A DNA stretch of 64,000 nt from Komagataeibacter melaceti (lineage in GTDB: Bacteria > Pseudomonadota > Alphaproteobacteria > Acetobacterales > Acetobacteraceae), in contig NZ_QUWV01000011.1 in assembly GCF_003403295.1 (NCBI RefSeq), positions 1 through 64,000 on the forward strand, written 5' to 3'. Of the stretch, positions 17,244-25,974 are shown in pieces. Numbering within the stretch: the first letter of the stretch is position 1; every line of letters starts with the position of its first letter. Under the pieces are notes generated by a model. That model ran no database searches, was not told the origin of the DNA, and saw only the letters and a list, made by a program, of their open reading frames with translations. Made by a program: the position numbers and the translations under genes.

Positions 17244-18311
17244 TCAGCAGATCCTCGGCAACTGTTCGCCCATGGGCATGGTCACGACCCGCTGGCCACC
17301 CAGGCGGTTGACCAGCCGGACATCACCCCTGCGCCCGCTGGCCGGTATTTCAGCCAGTGTGCCAATCACCGCCGCGTTCCGCCCCAGCGGGTGCGCGTGC
17401 ATTGCCGCAAGGGCACGCTCCGCTGCCTCGGCAGGTACTACGGCCACCAGCTTGCCCTCATTGGCCAGATAGAGCGGGTCCAGCCCCAGCAGTTCGCAAA
17501 GCCCCGCCACGTCGGGGCGGATGGGCAGGCGGTCTTCCTCGATCCGCACGGTCACGCCGCTTGCTTCCGCCAGTTCCGTCAGCACGCCCGCCACGCCGCC
17601 GCGTGTCGCGTCACGCATGGCCCGCACATCGGGCACCGCGTCAAGAAGCGCCTGTGTCAGACCATTCAGCGCGGCACAGTCACTCTCGATTGCCGTATCG
17701 AGCGCCAGATCCCCACGCGCGCACAAAATGGCCGCGCCATGATCGCCCAGCGTGCCGTTTACAATCACGACATCGCCCACCCGACCGCCCGCGATGCTGA
17801 TGTCACACCCTGCGGGCAGCGTGCCGATGCCGGTTGTGGTAATGAACAAGCCATCACACGCCCCACGGGGCACCACCTTGGTATCCCCCGTGACAATCCG
17901 CACCCCGGCGGCACGGGCGCAGGCCGCCATGGACGCAACGACCCGCCGCAGCGTGGCCAGTTCCAGCCCTTCCGCCAGGATAAAGGCGGCGGACAGGGCC
18001 ACCGGCCGCGCGCCCCCTACGGCAAGGTCATTGACCGTGCCGCATACGGCCAGCGTGCCGATATCACCACCGGGAAACTCCAGCGGTTCCACAACAAAGG
18101 CATCGGTCGTGAACGCCAGCCGGTCCCCTTCCGCCGTGAACCGGGACAGGGGAAAGCGGGCCTGATCCTCCTGCGCCACGGCGGGGTCATTGCCAAAGGC
18201 CTGAAGGAACACATCATCAATCAGCGCGCGCATGGCGGTGCCGCCGCCGCCATGGGCCAGTGTGATATGGCCCCCCTGCCCGATGCCGGTAATCCTGCCT
18301 GCCGTGTTCAT
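17244..18311 (-). CDS. hypE: Hydrogenase maturation protein HypE
   Basis: Accepts carbamoyl from HypF on its C-terminal cysteine and dehydrates it with ATP to a thiocyanate, giving the CN ligands of the active-site iron. The protein is 355 aa. It starts with the glycine-rich ITLAHGGGGTAM and ends exactly with PRIC, the carbamoylated C-terminal motif of the family. The PurM/AIR-synthase-like ATP domain is represented by GTVNDLAVGGARP and DATRGGVAGVLTELAEASG. The ATG overlaps the hypD stop (ATGA). Confidence 0.96.
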   Translation of the reverse strand: MNTAGRITGIGQGGHITLAHGGGGTAMRALIDDVFLQAFGNDPAVAQEDQARFPLSRFTAEGDRLAFTTDAFVVEPLEFPGGDIGTLAVCGTVNDLAVGGARPVALSAAFILAEGLELATLRRVVASMAACARAAGVRIVTGDTKVVPRGACDGLFITTTGIGTLPAGCDISIAGGRVGDVVIVNGTLGDHGAAILCARGDLALDTAIESDCAALNGLTQALLDAVPDVRAMRDATRGGVAGVLTELAEASGVTVRIEEDRLPIRPDVAGLCELLGLDPLYLANEGKLVAVVPAEAAERALAAMHAHPLGRNAAVIGTLAEIPASGRRGDVRLVNRLGGQRVVTMPMGEQLPRIC

Positions 18312-19429
18312 GCCGCCCTCCCCACGCCTTCATATTCATAACAGGCCGCGCATGCCCCTTCTGACGAGACCATGAGCGCGCCAAGCGGCTGGTCCGGTGT
18401 GCAGGTGGTGCCAAACGCGGCGCAGTCGCGCGGGCGGATGCGGCCGGTCAGCACATCGCCACAGCGGCTGGCGGCGGGGTCCGCCACATGCCGGGGCACA
18501 AGGCCAAAGCGGCGTTCGGCATCGAAATCCCGCCACTGCGCGCGCAGCTGCAGCCCGGACCCGGCTATGGCGCCCAGCCCCCGCCATTCACATTCGGGCC
18601 GGGTTTCGTACACCCTGTCCATGGCCGCCATGGCGGCGGCGTTGCCATCGGGCGGCACCACGCGGCCGTACTGGTTTTCAACCCGTGCTTCCCCCGCCTC
18701 GATCTGGCGCAGGACCATATGGAGCGACTGGAGGATGTCCAGCGGCTCAAACCCTGCGACCACCACGGGCCTATGGAAGGTTTCGGCAATAAAATCGTAC
18801 GGGTGCGTGCCGATCACCATGGAGACATGGCCCGGCCCGATAAATCCGTCCACATTGAAACCGGGCTGTGACAGCAGGGCGCGCAGTGTCGGGACAATGG
18901 TAATGTGCTGGCATAGCATGGAGAAATTACTGATCCCTTCCGCCGCCGCACGCAGGACCGTCAGCGCGGTGGATGGCGCCGTGGTCTCGAACCCCAGCGC
19001 AAAGAACACCACCTGCCGCTGCGGGTTGGCGCGCGCAAGGGCCAGCGCATCAAGCGGGGAATAGACCATGCGCACATCCGCCCCGGCGGCACGGGCCTGG
19101 ATTAGCGTGCCCTGTGCGCCGGGCACGCGCATGGCGTCACCAAACGTGGTGAAGATCACGCCGGGCTGGCGGGCGATGGAGATCGCATCATCAATCCGCC
19201 CCATGGGCAGAACGCATACGGGGCAGCCCGGGCCGTGCGCGAACTCGATATTGTCCGGCATGCGGGTTTCAAGCGCGTAGCGGAAGATCGTATGGGTATG
19301 CCCGCCGCATACCTCCATCACGGTTACGGGTGTGGCGCGCGTACGGGCAATGCGGGCGGCGGCGTGGTCAATGGCCTCGAACAGGCTGCGGGCCAGTTCG
19401 GGGTCACGGAATTCATCGACAAATCTCAT
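18308..19429 (-). CDS. hypD: Hydrogenase maturation protein HypD
   Basis: The iron-sulphur scaffold protein that, with HypC, assembles Fe(CN)2CO. The start is set at ATG 19429 (RFVDEFRDPELA), where homology begins. Upstream in-frame sequence belongs to hypC in another frame. That gives 373 aa. Family motifs are VCGGHTHTIFRYALE, AHGPGCPVCVLP and GFETTAPSTA, plus C-terminal cysteines (CGDVLTGRIRPRDCAAFG and CAACYEY) that bind the [4Fe-4S] cluster. It sits 10 bp after hypC and overlaps hypE by 4 bp. Confidence 0.95.
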   Translation of the reverse strand: MRFVDEFRDPELARSLFEAIDHAAARIARTRATPVTVMEVCGGHTHTIFRYALETRMPDNIEFAHGPGCPVCVLPMGRIDDAISIARQPGVIFTTFGDAMRVPGAQGTLIQARAAGADVRMVYSPLDALALARANPQRQVVFFALGFETTAPSTALTVLRAAAEGISNFSMLCQHITIVPTLRALLSQPGFNVDGFIGPGHVSMVIGTHPYDFIAETFHRPVVVAGFEPLDILQSLHMVLRQIEAGEARVENQYGRVVPPDGNAAAMAAMDRVYETRPECEWRGLGAIAGSGLQLRAQWRDFDAERRFGLVPRHVADPAASRCGDVLTGRIRPRDCAAFGTTCTPDQPLGALMVSSEGACAACYEYEGVGRAA

Positions 19430-19439
19430 GCCATGCGCC

Positions 19440-19721
19440 TCAGGCGGCCTCGATGCCGCGCATGGCGGCCAGTTCACCATCCAGTTCGCCAATCTGCCCC
19501 AGCAGGCGCAGCGTCTCATGGGCCTCGGCTTCGTCTATCCGGCTCATGGCGAAACCGACATGCACCAGCACCCACCGCCCGACCAGATCGGAAAGCGGTT
19601 CGTCCGCATGCGCCACGCAGACAACATCCACCACACGGCGCACACCGGAAATATCGACTTCCGCCGTCATGCCCGCCTCGTCGAGAATGGCCGTTATCCG
19701 GCCCGGAATTCCCAAGCACAT
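19440..19721 (-). CDS. hypC: Hydrogenase maturation chaperone HypC
   Basis: A small chaperone that carries the Fe(CN)2CO unit from HypD to the large-subunit precursor. It has 93 aa. The N-terminus MCLGIPG holds the essential Cys2. The start is set by this motif at 19721 inside a longer open frame. The sequence VVCVAHADEPLSDLVGRWVLVHVGFAMSRIDEAEA matches the OB-fold core and the helix of the family. It lies 13 bp after hupR. A second HypC-like protein, HupF, is encoded upstream, so this one is taken as the general maturation factor. Confidence 0.95.
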   Translation of the reverse strand: MCLGIPGRITAILDEAGMTAEVDISGVRRVVDVVCVAHADEPLSDLVGRWVLVHVGFAMSRIDEAEAHETLRLLGQIGELDGELAAMRGIEAA

Positions 19722-19734
19722 ATCCGGCTTGCTC

Positions 19735-21216
19735 CTACTGTATCGTCTGTTTTTCGGCATCCGGCACAATGCCGTACCGATCCAGCTTCGCGCGCAGCCC
19801 CACGCGCGACAACCCGAGTTCACGCGCCGTGCGGCTCTTGTTCCAGCCGCAGCGCACGATCGTTTCCATGAGTATCCTGGCCTCCAGCATGTCCATGCGC
19901 TGCTGGAGCGGGCCGCTGGCGGGGATGTCATCCGCATCATCCATGGCGGTGCGCGGGCAGGCCGTCCCCTCGCCCGCCGGGTTCCTGACGGCGGGGGACA
20001 GCAGTTCCGGCCCGAGGATTTCATGCTCCGCCAGCACGAGCATGCGCAGCACCTCGTTCTGCAGTTCACGCACGTTTCCCGGCCAGCCGTACTGCACCAG
20101 CGCCGCCGTCGTCTCGGCCGCGAAACCGCGCACATGCCGCCCATGGCGCAGGCAGGCGTCATCCAGCAGGTGGTTGGCCAGCACGCGCACATCACCGGGC
20201 CGTTCGCGCAGTGGCGGGATGGTCAGCACCATGGCGGCCAGCCGGAAATACAGGTCCTCGCGGAAGCGCCCGGCGCGGACCTCCGCCTTCAGGTCGCGAT
20301 GGGTGGCCGCGAGCACGCGCACATCCGCCCGCCGGGTCTCGTTGGCACCCAGCGCGCGGAATTCCCCTTCCTGCAGGAAGCGCAGCAGCTTGACCTGAAA
20401 GGCGGGCGAAATATCACCGATTTCATCAAGCAGCAGGGTGCCGCCATCCGCTTCCTCAACCAGCCCGCGGCGGTTGGCGTAGGCCCCGGTAAACGCGCCC
20501 TTCTTGTGGCCGAACAGTTCGGATTCCAGCAGTTCATCGGGGATTGCGCCACAGTTCACCGCCACGAACGGGCCATCCGCCCGTGGCCCGGCGTAATGCA
20601 TGGCACGCGCCATGAGTTCCTTGCCGGTGCCGGTCTCCCCCTGGATCAGGACGGGAATGTTAAAGACCGCAACCTTTGCGGCCTGTCGGCAGGTTTCGTT
20701 CAGGGCGCTTTCGGGCGTGCGGATGATCGAACTGAAGTGATAGCTGCCCTGCACCCGCTCACGCTGGCGCAGCAGCCTGCCCTCGGCCACCGGGGGGGCC
20801 AGCTTCAGTTCCAGCGAGAGGCGTTCATAATCCCGCTGCATGGCGAAAAGCTGCGTCGCGTTGCGCGCGGCCAGCAGCAACTGGTCGGGGTGCCATGGCT
20901 TGGTGATGTACTGGTAGATCCCGGCGGCGTTGATCGCCTCGATCATGTCCTCCGGGTCGGTATATCCGGTAACGATGATCCGCACGATATCGGGCCAGCG
21001 GTTACGTACTGCGGTCAGGAACTCCACCCCGGTCGTGCCCGGCATGCGCTGGTCACAGAAAACCGCCTGTATCCAGTGGTTCTCCAGCACCTCCGTCGCC
21101 TCCGCCGGGCTGGCCGCCACGTGCACGTCAAATTCCTCACGCAGCACGCGGGCCATGACCTCGACCGAGCGGGGTTCGTCATCAACAACAAGAACAGACG
21201 GCAGGGTCACGCTCAC
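19735..21216 (-). CDS. hupR: NtrC-family hydrogenase response regulator HupR/HoxA
   Basis: Activates sigma-54 promoters of the hydrogenase genes. In its 493 aa, the receiver domain (1-125) has D12/D13, phospho-acceptor D55 (FCDQRMP), T83 and K106. The central AAA+ domain has Walker A GETGTGKE (193-200), the sigma-54-contact loop GAFTGA (240-245) and Walker B LLLDEIGD (261-268). The C-terminal Fis-type helix-turn-helix includes NKSRTARELGLSRVGLRAKL. GTG at 21216 is the start, 3 bp after hypB. In Rhodobacter, HupR is active when unphosphorylated and is silenced by HupT. The same logic is inferred here because hupT and hupUV are present. Confidence 0.94.
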   Translation of the reverse strand: MSVTLPSVLVVDDEPRSVEVMARVLREEFDVHVAASPAEATEVLENHWIQAVFCDQRMPGTTGVEFLTAVRNRWPDIVRIIVTGYTDPEDMIEAINAAGIYQYITKPWHPDQLLLAARNATQLFAMQRDYERLSLELKLAPPVAEGRLLRQRERVQGSYHFSSIIRTPESALNETCRQAAKVAVFNIPVLIQGETGTGKELMARAMHYAGPRADGPFVAVNCGAIPDELLESELFGHKKGAFTGAYANRRGLVEEADGGTLLLDEIGDISPAFQVKLLRFLQEGEFRALGANETRRADVRVLAATHRDLKAEVRAGRFREDLYFRLAAMVLTIPPLRERPGDVRVLANHLLDDACLRHGRHVRGFAAETTAALVQYGWPGNVRELQNEVLRMLVLAEHEILGPELLSPAVRNPAGEGTACPRTAMDDADDIPASGPLQQRMDMLEARILMETIVRCGWNKSRTARELGLSRVGLRAKLDRYGIVPDAEKQTIQ

Positions 21217-21219
21217 CGC

Positions 21220-22122
21220 CTACTCCGCCGCGCGCAGGGTGGCAGCATGCGCTTCCGCCTCAGCCGCAAGATCCGCCAGCAGGGCGCTGCGCTGACCGCG
21301 CAGCCAGTCGGTCCATTCATCCATCCCCGCGCCGGACCGGGTCGAGACATGCAGTATCCGCGCCTTGGGGGCGACACGCGCCACGTTGGCCTCCAGCATG
21401 GCGGTATCAACATCCAGATGGGGCAGCAGGTCGGTCTTGGTCAGGACGACCAGATCGGCATCCTGGAAGATATCAGGGTATTTGAGCGGTTTGTCTTCCC
21501 CTTCCGTCACGGACAGCAGGGTCACGCGCCGGTGTTCACCCAGATCGAAAGCGGCGGGACAGACCAGATTGCCCACATTTTCAATGAACAGAATCCCCCC
21601 TGCCACAAGCGGCAGGTGCGCCATGGCATGGCCGACCATGTGGGCGTCCAGATGGCAGCCCTTTCCGGTATTGACCTGTATGGCGGGCGCACCCGTGGCG
21701 CGGATACGCTCGGCATCATTGCTGGTCTGCTGGTCGCCCTCGATCACGGCGGCGGGAAACTTCTGGCCGAGACGGCGCAATGTTTCCACCAGCAGCGTGG
21801 TCTTGCCCGCGCCGGGACCGGCCAGCATGTTGAGCGCCAGCACGCCCGCCTGTTTCAGCCGCGCCCGGTTCGTGGCCGCGAACCCATCGTTTTTTGACAG
21901 GATGCCGCGTTCGATCTCGACCATGCGGGCCTGTGACAGGCCGGGCGCATGCGCGCGGGCGGGGCCGGTGCCATAATCCAGCACATCGCCGTCATGGGCG
22001 TGGCCTTCATGGGCATGGCCTTCACCCGGTGTGTGGTCATGGCCGTGCTCATGCGCATGGCCATGGGCGTGTCCGGCCTCGATCCGTGCTTCATCACCAT
22101 TGCAGCCGCATACCGTGCACAT
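21220..22122 (-). CDS. hypB: Hydrogenase nickel incorporation GTPase HypB
   Basis: A GTPase that inserts nickel into the hydrogenase large subunit with HypA and can store nickel. The start is at ATG 22122 (MCTVCGC, the N-terminal metal motif), preceded by GGAGG and overlapping the hypA stop (TGATG). This gives 300 aa. Residues 18-44 form a His-rich run ([14 protein letters not shown] and [10 protein letters not shown]) as in nickel-storing HypB. The G-domain shows [14 protein letters not shown] (P-loop), [11 protein letters not shown] and LTKTDLLPH. The metal site [10 protein letters not shown] links GTP hydrolysis to nickel binding. Confidence 0.96.
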   Translation of the reverse strand: MCTVCGCNGDEARIEAGHAHGHAHEHGHDHTPGEGHAHEGHAHDGDVLDYGTGPARAHAPGLSQARMVEIERGILSKNDGFAATNRARLKQAGVLALNMLAGPGAGKTTLLVETLRRLGQKFPAAVIEGDQQTSNDAERIRATGAPAIQVNTGKGCHLDAHMVGHAMAHLPLVAGGILFIENVGNLVCPAAFDLGEHRRVTLLSVTEGEDKPLKYPDIFQDADLVVLTKTDLLPHLDVDTAMLEANVARVAPKARILHVSTRSGAGMDEWTDWLRGQRSALLADLAAEAEAHAATLRAAE

Positions 22123-22463
22123 CAGATTACCTCCAGATCCATGATCCTGATTTCCGTCCCACCTGTTGGCTGGAGCCGCGTGCCGCCACAATGCGGGCAC
22201 GGGTCCAGCCGCTGCAACAGTTCCACATCCGTCCCGCAGTCGAAGCACCATGCGCGGCCCGGTGCCTCGTGCAGTTCCAGCGCCGCCCCTTCCACCACGG
22301 TGCCGCGCGCCACGACATCGAACCCGAAGCGCAGGGCCTCGACCTCGACCCCGGCGAAACGACCGATTTCAACACGGACACGCCGCACGCGGGAAAAATT
22401 TTCCCGCTGCCCGGACTCCTCGATCACGTCGATCAGGCTTTCACACAGCGACATCTCATGCAT
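22122..22463 (-). CDS. hypA: Hydrogenase nickel metallochaperone HypA
   Basis: Delivers nickel together with HypB. It has 113 aa and starts [10 protein letters not shown], where the N-terminal amine and His2 bind Ni. The structural zinc site is formed by CFDC and CPHC with the intervening loop. The gene follows hupK by 3 bp and overlaps hypB by one base. Length and motifs are canonical. Confidence 0.96.
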   Translation of the reverse strand: MHEMSLCESLIDVIEESGQRENFSRVRRVRVEIGRFAGVEVEALRFGFDVVARGTVVEGAALELHEAPGRAWCFDCGTDVELLQRLDPCPHCGGTRLQPTGGTEIRIMDLEVI

Positions 22464-22466
22464 GGC

Positions 22467-23471
22467 CTAACCCTCCTCGACCGTGACGGGCACGCACGGA
22501 TTGACGCAGCTTAGCATAAGGCGCGCAAGCCATGGGCGGCGAGGCCCGTCAACCGGCAGGCCCGCCGCAATGCGTGGCAGCAGCCCGCCCGGTGCGACAT
22601 GCCAGAATGTGGGGGAAAGGATGGCGTATTGCGTCACCCGGCCCTGCCGCACCACCGCCCGGTGCGTCACGATGCCCCGTGCGGCGCGGGCCACCCCGAT
22701 GCCGGGCAGGTGCGGAGACAGCGCGGCCGCACGTGAAAACAGGGCCTGCGACGTGGGATGAAGATACGCCAGCAGGTCCACAACCCGCGCCATGAGCCGC
22801 ACAAAAAGCGAGCCCCCTTCCGCCCCGATCAGGGCGCGGATGACGGGGGTGTCCATATGGTCAGGCAGTATTCCCGCATCACGGGGTGTCGGGGGCGCGT
22901 CGTGCCCCGCGCCAAACGCGGCCTCGATATCCCCGGCCTGCAGCGGCGGGAGCGACACGCGCCCCCAGTCGGCGCATAGCCTTTCACGCAGCCATGCCAG
23001 AACCGTAACAAGAACCGGGGCATGTGGCTCCCGCGCGCTTTCCAGCCATTGCCCAAGGCCCGGCAGGTCGAAGCCCGCAATATCGGCAGATGTTCCGGTC
23101 AGTTCCCGCCGCAGCCCGGCACAGGCTGCGGGGTCGTGGGCTTTCAGGTGCATGAGCCGCGCCAGTAGGTCACGCGCAGGCGGCAGGCCCAGCCAGCGCG
23201 GCCATTCCAGCAGCAGGGCAAGGGCATGGTCACGCATGATTTCAAGCCGCACCCCATCATGGCATGCAGCATCCATTTCCGTCAGGCCCAGCGCACGGGT
23301 GGCCGCGATGGCATGCGCCGTGCCGCACAGGCTGAACAGGCTGGAGACGCGCGCCACGGCTTCGTGCGGGGTCAGCCCCACGCAAAGCTGGCCCGCATCC
23401 ACCACCGCCCCGCAGGCAAGCCGCCACGGCCTGCCGTTTTCACCGCCGGAAAGGGTCAGGCTACCGATCAT
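22467..23471 (-). CDS. hupK: Hydrogenase assembly protein HupK/HoxV
   Basis: A 334-aa accessory protein distantly related to the hydrogenase large subunit and thought to act as a scaffold during Fe(CN)2CO transfer. The N-terminal LSLCGTAHAIAATRALG resembles the L1 CxxC region of large subunits with the second cysteine replaced by His, as in HupK/HoxV. The rest is Ala/Leu-rich with little conservation. It overlaps the upstream fusion gene by 4 bp and precedes hypA by 3 bp. The call rests on position in the hup order as well as on motif. Confidence 0.85.
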   Translation of the reverse strand: MIGSLTLSGGENGRPWRLACGAVVDAGQLCVGLTPHEAVARVSSLFSLCGTAHAIAATRALGLTEMDAACHDGVRLEIMRDHALALLLEWPRWLGLPPARDLLARLMHLKAHDPAACAGLRRELTGTSADIAGFDLPGLGQWLESAREPHAPVLVTVLAWLRERLCADWGRVSLPPLQAGDIEAAFGAGHDAPPTPRDAGILPDHMDTPVIRALIGAEGGSLFVRLMARVVDLLAYLHPTSQALFSRAAALSPHLPGIGVARAARGIVTHRAVVRQGRVTQYAILSPTFWHVAPGGLLPRIAAGLPVDGPRRPWLARLMLSCVNPCVPVTVEEG

Positions 23472-24319
23472 GCCCCGATACGGCTCCCGCTTCTTGCCGC
23501 CCCGAACAGAAGCCCCCGGCGGCTTGGCATGGTGGGCCTGGCCGCAACCGGCTCGGGTGCCGGGGGGGCGGCCTCGGGCTTATGGTCAGGGTTCACGCTC
23601 GGGTCGAGCAGGGCCTTCAGCGCTGCCTGCGCGGTCTCAATCGCCTGGAGCATGGTGGTGAATTCAAACACCGGGGAAAAGAGCGAGCAGGCCTTGTAAG
23701 GCGGCAATTCCGCCACCTCCGCCTTTGATGCACGGTTGACGAGCGTGAACTCGTAGCGGCCCGAAGGGAATTCGATCAGTTCCTTGCCGCCCGACACCAG
23801 ATCCGACCAGTCCTCCGCCACACCGGGGGCAAGGATCAGGTTCATGAACCATGGCGTAATCAGGATTCCCAGAAAATGCCCCTCATACGGGCGGAAACCC
23901 ACCGCACGTACCCCCAGCGCCTCGTTCAGCAGGGGGATGCCGCGCATCTGCCCACGATGGATTTCCCGAAATGCATCCTCCATTTGCCGGGCCAGCAGGG
24001 CCGCCTCATGGTTTTCGGGGAGAACCTCCACATCCTCCGCCGGGGAGACTGGCGGCGGGTCTGCGGGCAGCGTGGGCGCTTCGGCAGCCGTGGCACCGGG
24101 CACAACCATGAACTGTTCGCGCGCGCCGTCGCATGTGGGGCAGCGCCAGTGCTCCGGCAGGGCCGAGAACGGGGTGCCGGGCGGGACCTGCCATGTCTCG
24201 CACCCCTGCGCCGGGTCATAGACCGACCAGCAGATCTTGCACTCCATGACGGAATCCGGCCGCAGACGATCCGCATTGCCCATATAGGAGCCTTCAAACC
24301 CGTGGAAGACATCAGTCAT
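23468..24319 (-). CDS. hupIJ: Rubredoxin HupI fused to hydrogenase chaperone HupJ
   Basis: A 283-aa protein joining two accessory factors usually made separately (HupI/HoxR and HupJ/HoxT). Residues 1-75 are a rubredoxin with Cys27/30 (MECKICW) and Cys60/63 (WRCPTCD), plus the characteristic VPPGTPF. After a Pro/Ala linker (about 80-105), the HybE/HupJ domain runs from DAFREIHRGQMRGIPLLN through GFRPYEGHFLGILITPWFMN to about residue 235, followed by a Pro/Ala-rich tail ending SRRGLLFGAARSG. Rubredoxin HupI is thought to protect or reduce HupS during maturation in air. Fusion suggests that both act on the same small-subunit intermediate. No frameshift or internal start is needed to make the fusion. 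Confidence 0.9.
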   Translation of the reverse strand: MTDVFHGFEGSYMGNADRLRPDSVMECKICWSVYDPAQGCETWQVPPGTPFSALPEHWRCPTCDGAREQFMVVPGATAAEAPTLPADPPPVSPAEDVEVLPENHEAALLARQMEDAFREIHRGQMRGIPLLNEALGVRAVGFRPYEGHFLGILITPWFMNLILAPGVAEDWSDLVSGGKELIEFPSGRYEFTLVNRASKAEVAELPPYKACSLFSPVFEFTTMLQAIETAQAALKALLDPSVNPDHKPEAAPPAPEPVAARPTMPSRRGLLFGAARSGSRIGA

Positions 24320-25197
24320 GCCGCAGGTTCCACCGCGCTCAGGGCCGCGCAGATTTCAGCCAGGCGGGTTGCGGAATCGGCAATATCCTCCCGTGCGGCG
24401 CAGGCCACCTCCGGCACGTCGGTAACCTCGATGGTGTCGAGGATGAGCGTGTCCATCGAGTTGTAATAGCGCACGCGCCAGACATGGGGCGTGCCGGTGG
24501 CCTCGATACGGCAGTTGCCATACCCGCGCGAGAGAATGGTGGCATGGCCCCGCCCCAGCACCCGGGCAATCAGGTCCAGATCTTCGGGCGTGTGGGGCAG
24601 CAGGCTCAGGTTGACCACATGCGCCCGCGCACCGGGCCGCCACCGCGCCGCGTGGTCAAGCAGTTCCGTCAGCACCGCCGGGGCATTGACCACGCCGGGC
24701 GTGATGTGGTCGGCCATGTCGATCTCCGGCCCGTGCGCGGGAAAGGCGCGGGAGAGGATGACACGGGGAAAGGCCGCGATTTCCACCTGTTCACGCACCT
24801 CTCCGTCATCGCCCACAGCGCGCGTGCGGGCGCGCATGGACCATACCCCGGCAAAGACACTTTCCTGCACCGCGATCCGGCCGGCGGCGTCTTCCAGCAC
24901 TATGGAGACCTCTCCCTCCCCCAGCGCATCGTCAAACACGGCCTGGCTGGCCGCATCCAGCCCGGTGCGCTTGATGATGGTGGAATGGCCGGGCGTCCAT
25001 GCCCGCGCCACATCCCGCACCTGTTCCAGCAGCCCGATGGCAGGCTGCACGCGGGCCGGGTCATCAATCTCGGGCGTATGGGCGGCGTACACATGCACGC
25101 CGGAGGGCATGGCGAGGTACTGAAGCCCCTCCTCATTTTCCGGGGGCATGGAGCCGGGGCCAAAACCCACGGGTGGATAGGCGAAGGAAGCGGTCAT
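24316..25197 (-). CDS. hupH: Hydrogenase expression/maturation protein HupH/HoxQ
   Basis: An accessory factor for the membrane-bound uptake hydrogenase, implicated with HupG in small-subunit handling before Tat export. The 293-aa protein has the family N-terminus (FGPGSMPPENEEGLQYLAMPSGV) and a C-terminal region with EATGTPHVWRVRYYNSMDTLILDTIEV. It overlaps both neighbours by 4 bp, indicating translational coupling from hupG through to hupIJ. No cofactor motif is seen. The function is from family knowledge, and the precise biochemical role is not established. Confidence 0.9.
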   Translation of the reverse strand: MTASFAYPPVGFGPGSMPPENEEGLQYLAMPSGVHVYAAHTPEIDDPARVQPAIGLLEQVRDVARAWTPGHSTIIKRTGLDAASQAVFDDALGEGEVSIVLEDAAGRIAVQESVFAGVWSMRARTRAVGDDGEVREQVEIAAFPRVILSRAFPAHGPEIDMADHITPGVVNAPAVLTELLDHAARWRPGARAHVVNLSLLPHTPEDLDLIARVLGRGHATILSRGYGNCRIEATGTPHVWRVRYYNSMDTLILDTIEVTDVPEVACAAREDIADSATRLAEICAALSAVEPAA

Positions 25198-25613
25198 GCC
25201 GAAACATCTTTCTGGCCAGCATTGGAATAAGGGGACAGGAGGCCACGGAACAGGCGGCCATATTCATCCCAGTCGCGCATGCGCGGGATCATGCCCACCG
25301 GCACGCCATCATGCAGCAGGACAAGGGCGGGCAGGTTCAGCCCGTCGATGCGCGCGCACAGTTCCGCCTCCATCGCCGCATCCGCCACCGCGCCACGCAG
25401 CGGCGTGCCGGATGGCAGCAATGTCTGTGCGGCCCGCAGCAGGTCAGGCAGGACCGCCGCGATATCGGGGGTTTCCAGATGCGGGCGGGCGTGGCCGGGC
25501 ACAAAGACCACCACCAGCCCCAGGGCTGCGGCGGCGGGCGTATCGAGCACCGGCATGCCATGCCGTTCCGACAGGGCGCGGACAAGGGGAGTGTCCTGAA
25601 CGGATGCCATCAT
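25194..25613 (-). CDS. hupG: Hydrogenase accessory protein HupG/HoxO (thioredoxin-like)
   Basis: A 139-aa protein resembling the HupG/HoxO/HyaE group, a thioredoxin fold without the CxxC active site, that binds the twin-arginine signal of the small subunit. LNLPALVLLHDGVPVGMIPRMRDWDEY is the diagnostic C-terminal stretch. The start is taken at the ATGATG pair at 25613-25608, which overlaps the hupF stop (TGATGATGG). A longer open frame to 26051 runs through hupF in another frame and is not used. Confidence 0.88.
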   Translation of the reverse strand: MMASVQDTPLVRALSERHGMPVLDTPAAAALGLVVVFVPGHARPHLETPDIAAVLPDLLRAAQTLLPSGTPLRGAVADAAMEAELCARIDGLNLPALVLLHDGVPVGMIPRMRDWDEYGRLFRGLLSPYSNAGQKDVSA

Positions 25614-25969
25614 CACGCCTCCTCCAGCCCGGCCGCCCGCGCGGCTTCCAGATGTGGGGGAAGCCGGGGCGGCCCGGCGCACAGATCGGCAAAGCCGCGC
25701 GCCACCACGTCCGATACCGCCTGCGCGCCATCGGGGCGGGACAGCGCGGCCAGTGCGCCAAGGGCTGCGGCAATCCGCGCGGCCTCGCCTGCTTCCAGCC
25801 GCGTGCGCGCCAGCCCCATGAACACCAGCACCTGATCGCCGGGGCCAGCCTCGGGCAGCAGGGCCATGTCCACCCGTTCCTCCCGTGGCGGTGCGCCGGG
25901 AAGGGTTGCGATGCACAGGCCATACCCATCGCACACGCTCTGGACTGTCATTGGAATTCCCACGCACAT
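25613..25969 (-). CDS. hupF: HypC-family hydrogenase chaperone HupF/HoxL
   Basis: A second HypC paralogue of 118 aa, dedicated to the membrane-bound hydrogenase large subunit. In Rhizobium, HupF stabilises HupL under oxygen. The N-terminus MCVGIPM has the conserved Cys2. GDQVLVFMGLARTRLEAGEA is the second family block. A C-terminal extension of about 30 residues (GPPRLPPHLEAARAAG) distinguishes it from HypC. It is 5 bp after hupD and overlaps hupG by one base. Confidence 0.92.
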   Translation of the reverse strand: MCVGIPMTVQSVCDGYGLCIATLPGAPPREERVDMALLPEAGPGDQVLVFMGLARTRLEAGEAARIAAALGALAALSRPDGAQAVSDVVARGFADLCAGPPRLPPHLEAARAAGLEEA

Positions 25970-25974
25970 GGTTC

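Noticed and set aside
19330-21897. 855-codon open frame on the forward strand across hupR and hypB
   Set aside because: It is antisense to genes with full motif sets. High GC and codon bias of the true strand create long shadow frames; the product is His/Arg/Pro-rich with no domain.
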